Assembly (NCBI RefSeq): GCF_009193155.1
Contig: NZ_VUKD01000001.1
Coordinates: 248,001-312,000, forward strand
Origin: Georgenia subflava
GTDB taxonomy: Bacteria > Actinomycetota > Actinomycetes > Actinomycetales > Actinomycetaceae
Direction: 5' to 3'
DNA length: 64,000 nt
In this document: one piece after another, positions 58,170 through 64,000 of the stretch
Numbering within the stretch: the stretch's first letter is position 1
How the letters are laid out: each line of letters begins with the position of its first letter
Made by a program: the position numbers and the translations under genes
Notes under the pieces: model-generated
The model's input: the letters and a program-made list of their open reading frames with translations, nothing else
Told to the model about the DNA's origin: nothing
The model's database searches: none

Positions 58170-58846
58170 TCAGAGCTGCGCCTGCCTGCTCGCGTACCTC
58201 CGCTCGGGCCGTCCCACCTCGCCGTACCTCAGCCGCACCTCGGCCCGGCCGGTCTCGGTGAGGTGCTCGAGGTAGCGCCGGGCGCTGACCCGGGAGACCC
58301 GGCGAGCTCGGCGGCCTCGGCGGCCGAGAGGTCGGTCCCGGCATCGTCGAGCACCTGCCCGACGAGGCGGAGGGTCTCCGCACTCAGTCCCTTAGGGAGC
58401 GCGGCGGAGACGAGCTTCGGCGCGGAGAACAACCGGTCCACCTCGGTCTGCTCCGGCGTCGCCCCCGGCGGCACGGCGCGCAGGGTCTGCCGGTAGTGCT
58501 GGAGCCGGTCGTTGAGGTCGGCGAACGTGAACGGCTTCATCAGGTACTGCACCGCTCCCCCACGCACGGCCCGGCGCACCGTCTCCGCCTCCCGGGCGGC
58601 GGTGACGACGATGACGTCCATCTCCGGTGCCGCGGCGCGCATGTCGGCGAGGATCTCGAGCCCGGAGGCCCCGGGCAGGAAGACGTCGAGGAGCACGAGG
58701 TCCGGCTGCAGCCGCCGGGCCTCGTCGACGGCCGTGGACGCGTCGTGCGCGACCCCGACGACCTCGAAGCCCTCGCACCGGCGCACGAACCCCTCGTGGA
58801 TCTTCGCCACCATGTAGTCGTCGTCGACGACGAGCACCCGGATCAC
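58170..58846 (-). pseudogene. CitB/DcuR-type response regulator with frameshift in output domain
   Basis: Starts at GTG 58846, four bases inside the kinase gene. The receiver domain is intact: D8-D9-D10, phosphoacceptor D54 (LLDVFLPG) and K104 (LMKPF). The DNA-binding end is broken. After residue 183 (AAELAG, near 58297) the frame continues as unrelated GSPGSAPGAT and stops at 58229. Read one base over, the expected helix-turn-helix appears (VSRVSARRYLEHL, then TGRAEVRLRYGEVGRPERRY) and runs to a stop at 58170. One G appears to be missing. As sequenced the 205-residue product would lack half of its DNA-binding helix; an error or a real lesion are both possible. Confidence 0.85.
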
Positions 58847-60438
58847 CTCGCCACCTCCGCGGGCGTCTTCGGCAGCTTGGCCGTGAACACGGCACCTCCG
58901 GCATCGTCGTCGTTGCGCACGGTGACCTCGCCACCGCGCCTGCGGCACACGAGCCGGACGAGCGCCAGACCGTATCCGCGTCCACCGGCGCGGGCGGACC
59001 TCTTGGTCGTGTACCCGCTCCGGAACAGCCGCTCGACCGCGGGGACGTCGACGCCCGGGCCGGTGTCGTGCACCTGCACCGTCACGGCCTCCTCGTCCTC
59101 CGTGAGCGTGACCTCGACCCGCGGGTCCGCGCCGCCGGCGACCGCGTCCAGCGCGTTGTCGATCAGGTTGCCGACCACGGTCACGAGGTCGCGGGAGAGC
59201 TCGTCGTCCACGCGGGAGACGCTGGAGGCCTCGTCGACGACGAGGCGCGCCCCGCGCTCGGCGGCCAGGGAGTCCTTGGCGATGAGCAGCGCGGCGACCG
59301 GGAGGTCGGAGATCCGCTCGGTGACCTGCAGGTACAGGCTGTCGCGGTGGTTGCTGACGCCCTCGACGAACCGGACGACCTCCTCGTACTCCTCGAGCTG
59401 CAGCAGCCCGGAGATGGTGTGCAGCTGGTTGCTGAACTCGTGCGTCTGCGCGCGCAGCGTGCCGGTCGTGCGGCGCGAGCTGTCCAGCGCCCGCTCCATC
59501 GCCTGCATCTCGGTCTGGTCGCGCATGGTCGTCACGGAGCCGATGACCGACCCGTGGGAACGGACCGGCATCCTGTTGAGGACGAGCAGCCGCGCGCCGA
59601 CCACGACGAGACGGTCCGGCGCCGCGGCGTCCTCGGTGAGGGCCTCGAGCAGCTCCGGGTCGCAGGTCACCTCGGGCAGCGGCCGGCCGACGGTGTCCGG
59701 CGGCAGACCGAGCAGGCGCCGCGCCGCGTCGTTGAGCAGGGTGACCCGACCGGCGGTGTCGAGGGCGATGACGCCCTCGCGGATCCCGTGGAGCAGCGCC
59801 TCACGGTGCTCGACGAGCCCGGCGATCTCGGTGGGCTCCAGGCCGAGCGTCTGTCGCTTGATCCGGCGCGAGAGCATCGTCGAGCCGACGACGCCGACGC
59901 TCGTCGCCAGCCCGACGTAGACCAGCAGGCCCGGCCCCGCGGCGCCGAGCCGCTCGCTCAGCGAGGGCAGGAGCCGGCCGATCCGAGCCGTTCCGATGAC
60001 CTGGCCCTCGTCGTCGAGCACGGGGACCTCGGCGACGGCGGCACCGTGGACCGAGCCCGCCCAGGACCGCCCCTGGGTGTCACCCGGGCCGTCGTCCGAC
60101 AGCTCGGTGCCCACCGCGGCCGGGTCGGAGGAGGTGACGACGGTGCGGTCGGGGTGCATGAGGGTCACGGTCGTCGCACCGGAGACGGTGCGGACGGTCT
60201 CGCCCACGGCCGCCAGCGGCGAGCTCCCGCCGGGCACGGCGGTCGGCAGGAGCGCCCGCACGGTGGGGTTGGCCGCCAGGGTCTCCGCCGCGGACAGCGA
60301 CCGGCGGCTCTCCGCGCGGGCCAGCCGCTCCCCGGTCTCGGAGAAGGAGAGCCCGCCGACGACGACCACGACGAGGAGGACGACGAGGAGCTGGAGGAGC
60401 AGCAGCTGGCCGGCAACGGTCATCCGTCTCCTGCGCAC
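58843..60438 (-). CDS. CitA/DcuS-type sensor histidine kinase
   Basis: 531 residues from GTG 60438, preceded by AAGGAGG; ATG 60423 is the alternative. First membrane helix (LLLLQLLVVLLVVVVVGG), extracytoplasmic Cache-type sensor (about 35-175), second helix (LVYVGLATSVGVVG), then a PAS domain (about 215-320). The phosphorylation site is in the family motif THEFSNQLHTI, and the ATP-binding domain has NLIDNALDA and DTGPGV. Such kinases sense citrate or C4-dicarboxylates. It is divergent from a second TctCBA operon, which it likely regulates through the response regulator encoded next. Confidence 0.9.
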   Translation of the reverse strand: MRRRRMTVAGQLLLLQLLVVLLVVVVVGGLSFSETGERLARAESRRSLSAAETLAANPTVRALLPTAVPGGSSPLAAVGETVRTVSGATTVTLMHPDRTVVTSSDPAAVGTELSDDGPGDTQGRSWAGSVHGAAVAEVPVLDDEGQVIGTARIGRLLPSLSERLGAAGPGLLVYVGLATSVGVVGSTMLSRRIKRQTLGLEPTEIAGLVEHREALLHGIREGVIALDTAGRVTLLNDAARRLLGLPPDTVGRPLPEVTCDPELLEALTEDAAAPDRLVVVGARLLVLNRMPVRSHGSVIGSVTTMRDQTEMQAMERALDSSRRTTGTLRAQTHEFSNQLHTISGLLQLEEYEEVVRFVEGVSNHRDSLYLQVTERISDLPVAALLIAKDSLAAERGARLVVDEASSVSRVDDELSRDLVTVVGNLIDNALDAVAGGADPRVEVTLTEDEEAVTVQVHDTGPGVDVPAVERLFRSGYTTKRSARAGGRGYGLALVRLVCRRRGGEVTVRNDDDAGGAVFTAKLPKTPAEVAR

Positions 60439-60593
60439 ACCGCCTCCTTCGTCGTCGAGCCTCTCGCCGGCCTTCGTCTGCCATCGGGCGTCGGGCCGTC
60501 GCCGAGCATCCGTCGCCCGGGCGTCGGGCCGTCGTCGGACCGCGGGTGTCATGCTCCCACCGCCGGGCCGCTGATGGGGGCCGGCTCCGCGTG

Positions 60594-60647
60594 ACCACAA
60601 CGACCGCAACGTCCGCAGCGAACTCAACGACCGCTGCGACCGCAACG
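60594..60647. repeat. Six 9-bp tandem repeats between kinase and tctC
   Basis: Six head-to-tail 9-base units match ACCGCAACG with up to four changes: ACCACAACG, ACCGCAACG, TCCGCAGCG, AACTCAACG, ACCGCTGCG, ACCGCAACG. They lie in the 293-base gap between the divergent kinase and tctC genes and could be a response-regulator binding array; the rest of the gap shows no clear feature. Confidence 0.7.
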
Positions 60648-60731
60648 GATCTCGGCGTCGCGAGCGCCGCCAGGATGGACGCGTCCGGTTCCGCGACCAT
60701 GTTCGCCAACCCTCGAGGAAGAGGTCAGACG

Positions 60732-61757
60732 ATGCGACCCACCCGCCGTTTCCATCTCCCCGCCGCGTTCTTCGGCGTCGCCCTGGCGCTGACCGCCTGC
60801 GGCGTCACCGGCTCCGACGCCGGCACGGACGCCACGGCGGCCGACCCGGGCACCAGTGCCGAGGCCGAGCCGCTCGCCGACAAGCGCATCATGGTGCCCA
60901 ACTCCGCCGGTGGCGGGTACGACCAGACCGCCCGCACGGCGGCGCAGGTGATGGAGGCCAACGAGCTCTCCACCGGCCTGGAGGTGTTCAACCTCGAGGG
61001 TGCCGGCGGCACCGTCGGCCTGGCCCGCACCGTCTCCGAGGCCGGCAACGGCGACCTCGCCATGCTCATGGGCCTCGGCGTCGTCGGCGCCTCGTACACC
61101 AACGAGTCCGAGGCCACGCTCACCGAGACGACGCCGCTCGCGAAGCTCATCGAGGAGCCCGGCGCGATCATGGTGCCGGCCGACTCCCCGTACGAGACCA
61201 TCGACGACCTCGTCGAGGCGTGGACGGCCGACCCGGGCGGACTCAGCGTCGGCGGCGGGTCGAACCCGGGCGGGCCCGACCACCTGCTGCCCATGCAGCT
61301 CGCCCAGGCGGTGGGCATCGACCCCACCACCGTCAACTTCGTCACCTACGACGGCGGCGGCGACCTGCTCCCGGCGATCCTCGGCTCCAAGCTCGACTTC
61401 GCCACCTCCGGCGCCGGCGAGTTCAAGGACCAGATCGAGACCGGCGAGATCCGCGTCCTCGCGGTCTCCTCCGAGGAGCCGGTCGAGGGTGTCGACGCGC
61501 CCACGCTCACCGAGTCCGGGATCGACCTCGTCTTCACGAACTGGCGCGGGCTCGTCGCCCCGCCGGACATCGAGGACGCCGACCGCGACGCCTGGATCGC
61601 CGCGCTCGAGGCGATGCACGCCACCGAGGACTGGCAGGAGGCGCTGGAGACGAACGGCTGGACCGACGCCTTCATCACCGGCGACGAGTACGCCGAGTTC
61701 CTCACCGAGCAGGACGAGCGCGTGGCGAACGTCCTCGAGGAGCTCGGGCTGGCATGA
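60732..61757 (+). CDS. tctC: Tripartite tricarboxylate transporter binding lipoprotein TctC (second system)
   Basis: 341 residues from ATG 60732. Signal peptide with lipobox LTAC (ALALTACGVTG), then an acidic-rich linker and a TctC/Bug domain: IMVPNSAGGGYDQTARTAAQ at the ligand-binding loop and FNLEGAGGTVGLARTVSEAG. It starts the second tct operon, with the order C-B-A that is usual. The ligand is probably a di- or tricarboxylate sensed by the divergent kinase. Confidence 0.9.
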   Translation: MRPTRRFHLPAAFFGVALALTACGVTGSDAGTDATAADPGTSAEAEPLADKRIMVPNSAGGGYDQTARTAAQVMEANELSTGLEVFNLEGAGGTVGLARTVSEAGNGDLAMLMGLGVVGASYTNESEATLTETTPLAKLIEEPGAIMVPADSPYETIDDLVEAWTADPGGLSVGGGSNPGGPDHLLPMQLAQAVGIDPTTVNFVTYDGGGDLLPAILGSKLDFATSGAGEFKDQIETGEIRVLAVSSEEPVEGVDAPTLTESGIDLVFTNWRGLVAPPDIEDADRDAWIAALEAMHATEDWQEALETNGWTDAFITGDEYAEFLTEQDERVANVLEELGLA

Positions 61758-62260
61758 GCACGCAGGCCACCGTCGCCCGCCCCGGGCGCTCCGAGCTGGG
61801 CGTCGCCGCCCTGCTCGGGGCGCTCGGCGCGCTCATCCTCATCGACGCGATCGGCCTGCAAGCCCCGTACTCCCAGGCCGACCCGCTCGGCCCTCGCGCG
61901 ATGCCGTTCATCGTCTCCGGGCTGCTGCTCGTGTGCGCGGTGGTCCTCGCCGTCGACGTCCTGCGGGGCGGGCGCGGCGAGGCCGAGGGCGGCGAGGACG
62001 TCGACCTCACCCAGCCCACCGACTGGCGCACGGTCGTGCCGCTCGTCGCGGTCTTCGCCGCCAACATCGTCCTGGTCGACACCCTGGGCTGGGTCCTCTC
62101 CGGCGCCCTGCTGTTCTACGGCTCGGTCATCGCCCTGGGCTCGCGCCACTACGTGCGCGACCTGATCATCTCCGTGGCCATCGCGCTCGCGAGCTTCTAC
62201 GGGTTCTACCTCGGCCTGGGCATCCTCCTGCCGGCCGGTCTCCTCGAGGGGGTGCTGTAG
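61754..62260 (+). CDS. tctB: Tripartite tricarboxylate transporter small subunit TctB (second system)
   Basis: 168 residues from ATG 61754, overlapping the tctC stop by four bases. Four hydrophobic segments with the TctB/DUF1468 pattern, including ADPLGPRAMPFIVSGLLLV and an acidic, glycine-rich loop (GEAEGGEDVD). Partner of TctA and TctC in the same operon. Confidence 0.88.
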   Translation: MSTQATVARPGRSELGVAALLGALGALILIDAIGLQAPYSQADPLGPRAMPFIVSGLLLVCAVVLAVDVLRGGRGEAEGGEDVDLTQPTDWRTVVPLVAVFAANIVLVDTLGWVLSGALLFYGSVIALGSRHYVRDLIISVAIALASFYGFYLGLGILLPAGLLEGVL

Positions 62261-63889
62261 TTGGACGTCCTGAACTCCCTCGCGGAGGGTTTCGCCACCG
62301 CCGCGACGCCGATCAACCTCATGTACGCCGTCATCGGGGTGCTCCTCGGCACCGCCGTCGGCGTCCTGCCCGGGCTCGGCCCGGCCATGACGATCGCCTT
62401 GCTGCTGCCGGTCGCGTTCGCCCTGGAGCCCACCAGCGCGCTGATCATGTTCGCCGGCATCTACTACGGCGGCATGTACGGCGGCTCGACGACGTCGATC
62501 CTGCTCAACACCCCGGGCGAGTCCTCGACGGTCGTCACCGCGATCGAGGGCCACAAGATGGCCAAGGCGGGCCGGGCCGCCCAGGCGCTGGCGACGGCGG
62601 CCATCGGGTCGTTCATCGCCGGCACGATCGGCACCACGCTCCTGGCGTTCTTCGCCCCGGCCCTCGTGCGCTTCGCCGTGGAGCTCGGCGCACCGAGCTA
62701 CCTGGCGATCATGATGCTCGCGCTCATCGCCGTCACCGCCGTGCTGGGCGCCTCGAGAGTGCGCGGGTTCGCAGCGCTGGCCCTCGGCCTGGCGATCGGC
62801 CTCATCGGGCTCGACCCGGTCACCGGCCAGCGGCGACTCACGGGCGGCGAGCCCCAGCTGGCCGACGGCATCGACATCGTCGTCATCGCCGTGGCGATCT
62901 TCGCCATCGGGGAGGCGCTGTGGGTGGCGGCGCACCTGCGCCGGTCCTCCGCCGCGGTCATCCCCGTGGGTCGGCCGTGGATGAGCCGGAAGGACTGGGG
63001 CCGGTCCTGGAAGCCGTGGCTGCGCGGGACCGCCTTCGGGTTCCCGTTCGGCGCCCTGCCCGCGGGCGGCGCCGAGATCCCGACGTTCCTCTCCTACGTC
63101 ACCGAGAAGCGGCTGACGAAGCATCCGGAGGAGTTCGGCCACGGCGCCATCGAGGGCGTCGCCGGGCCGGAGGCGGCGAACAACGCCTCCGCCGCCGGCA
63201 CCATGGTGCCGATGCTGGCGCTCGGCCTGCCCGTCAACGCCACGGCCGCCGTCATGCTCGCCGCGTTCATCCAGTTCGGCTTCCAGCCCGGACCGCTGCT
63301 GTTCGAGCGCGAGCCGGAGCTCATCTGGGGCCTCATCGCCTCGCTGTTCATCGGCAACACGCTGCTGCTCGTCCTCAACCTGCCGCTGGCGCCGGCGTGG
63401 GCGAAGCTGCTGCAGATCCCGCGGCCGTACCTGTACTCGGGCATCATCTTCTTCGCCGCGCTCGGGGCCTACTCGGTCAACCTCCAGTGGTTCGACCTCG
63501 CGCTGCTGCTCGTCTTCGGGCTGCTGGGTCTGCTCATGCGCCGGTTCGGGCTACCCGTGCTGCCACTCATCGTCGGGGTCATCATCGGACCGCTCGCCGA
63601 GCGCCAGCTGCGCCGGGCGCTGCAGCTCTCCTCGGGGGACGTCTCCGGGCTGTGGAACGAGCCGATCGCCGTCGTCATCTACGTCATCATCGCGCTCATC
63701 CTCATCTGGCCGTTCATCGCCAAGGGCATCGCCCGGGTGCGCGGGACGTCCTCCCCCGGCCTGTTCGCCGGGGCCACGACGGGCACCGTGCCCACCAGCC
63801 CGGACGAGGCCGGACCCGCCGGCCCGGCGGAGCCAAGCAGCACCGGCCCGGCCGACGTCGGAGCCACCACACGGAAGGAGCAGGAGTGA
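62261..63889 (+). CDS. tctA: Tripartite tricarboxylate transporter large permease TctA (second system)
   Basis: 542 residues from TTG 62261, directly after the tctB stop. Signature segments: [38 protein letters not shown] and a second-half counterpart in [19 protein letters not shown]. The last 45 residues are a polar, proline/glycine/threonine-rich tail after the final helix. It carries the substrate of the second Tct system. It overlaps the universal stress gene by four bases. Confidence 0.92.
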   Translation: MDVLNSLAEGFATAATPINLMYAVIGVLLGTAVGVLPGLGPAMTIALLLPVAFALEPTSALIMFAGIYYGGMYGGSTTSILLNTPGESSTVVTAIEGHKMAKAGRAAQALATAAIGSFIAGTIGTTLLAFFAPALVRFAVELGAPSYLAIMMLALIAVTAVLGASRVRGFAALALGLAIGLIGLDPVTGQRRLTGGEPQLADGIDIVVIAVAIFAIGEALWVAAHLRRSSAAVIPVGRPWMSRKDWGRSWKPWLRGTAFGFPFGALPAGGAEIPTFLSYVTEKRLTKHPEEFGHGAIEGVAGPEAANNASAAGTMVPMLALGLPVNATAAVMLAAFIQFGFQPGPLLFEREPELIWGLIASLFIGNTLLLVLNLPLAPAWAKLLQIPRPYLYSGIIFFAALGAYSVNLQWFDLALLLVFGLLGLLMRRFGLPVLPLIVGVIIGPLAERQLRRALQLSSGDVSGLWNEPIAVVIYVIIALILIWPFIAKGIARVRGTSSPGLFAGATTGTVPTSPDEAGPAGPAEPSSTGPADVGATTRKEQE

Positions 63890-64000
63890 CCATCGTCGTC
63901 GGGTACATCCCCACCCCGGAGGGCCGGGCCGCGCTCGATCACGCGGTCGCGGCCGCCCACAAGGACGACGTGCTTCTCGTCGTCGTCAACTCCTCGCGCG
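63886..64000 (+). CDS. Universal stress protein family, 3' end missing
   Basis: Starts at GTG 63886 (GTGA overlap with tctA) and is open to the window edge; 38 residues are visible. The opening [20 protein letters not shown], followed by [10 protein letters not shown], is the usual first strand and helix of UspA proteins. Usp genes are often the last gene of actinobacterial tct operons (as I recall). The nucleotide-binding end lies outside the window. Confidence 0.8.
   Translation, partial: MTIVVGYIPTPEGRAALDHAVAAAHKDDVLLVVVNSSR

Noticed and set aside
1-64000. tRNA, rRNA, CRISPR array, insertion sequence, prophage
   Set aside because: No cloverleaf, ribosomal, regular spacer-repeat, transposase or phage structural sequence was seen by reading; a covariance-model and IS search would be needed to exclude small or degraded cases.

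Overview
The window is one contiguous stretch of very GC-rich DNA (about 70% by eye, not counted). It has dense, often translationally coupled operons (ATGA/GTGA overlaps), GTG and TTG starts, lipoprotein signal peptides and Actinobacteria-specific families such as DUF2530. This points to an actinobacterium (Actinomycetota), plausibly Micrococcales; species placement is inference. I saw no rRNA, tRNA, CRISPR array, insertion sequence or phage gene. The gene content is dominated by transport and catabolism of small organic acids, aromatic or furanic compounds, and glycans.

Layout. (1) 1-10346: a sugar ABC transporter (binding protein cut by the window edge, two permeases), then three secreted proteins: a beta-helix polysaccharide-active protein with a discoidin-like domain and two DUF4127 paralogues, one also carrying a discoidin-like domain. 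A strong hairpin ends the unit. (2) 10392-17866: an LTA-synthase-like phosphoglycerol transferase; a metal-ion operon (lipoprotein, NRAMP-related transporter with DIGD/TPY site motifs, an unknown protein, PRC-barrel protein, ZIP transporter); and a MarR-MFS pair with visible operators. (3) 17896-26351: a tartrate-type operon (two tartrate dehydrogenase paralogues, a TctCAB tripartite carrier, D-tartrate dehydratase, TauE) divergent from a LysR regulator with a clear T-N11-A box. (4) CorA at 26390-27406. (5) 27459-45944: a large catabolic locus. It contains MobA/XdhC molybdenum-cofactor helpers; a UbiX/LysR/UbiD/sodium-symporter unit; and an eight-gene operon of molybdenum hydroxylase subunits, enoyl-CoA hydratase, acyl-CoA ligase, MFS carrier, SDR and aldehyde dehydrogenase. 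That operon is divergent from PadR and an alpha/beta hydrolase. The set resembles furoate/HMF catabolism (hmf) in gene content.

(6) 45899-49223: gamma-carbonic anhydrase, a MazF/RHH toxin-antitoxin pair with a perfect operator, and an AzgA-type purine permease. (7) 49424-57417: an accessory catabolic island built around a TRAP-TAXI transporter, with an FAD monooxygenase, GntR regulator, nitrilase-family amidase, DUF2848, cupin and MFS genes. Its codon use looks less GC-extreme than its neighbours. (8) 57487-64000: small proteins, then a CitA/DcuS-type two-component system whose response regulator carries a one-base frameshift in its output domain, divergent from a second TctCBA carrier followed by a universal stress protein that runs off the window. 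Six 9-bp tandem repeats lie between them.

The most interesting parts are the TRAP-TAXI island, the furanic/aromatic CoA locus with its 2Fe-2S-CoxG fusion, the DUF4127 pair with the secreted beta-helix protein, the NRAMP-related metal operon and the frameshifted regulator.
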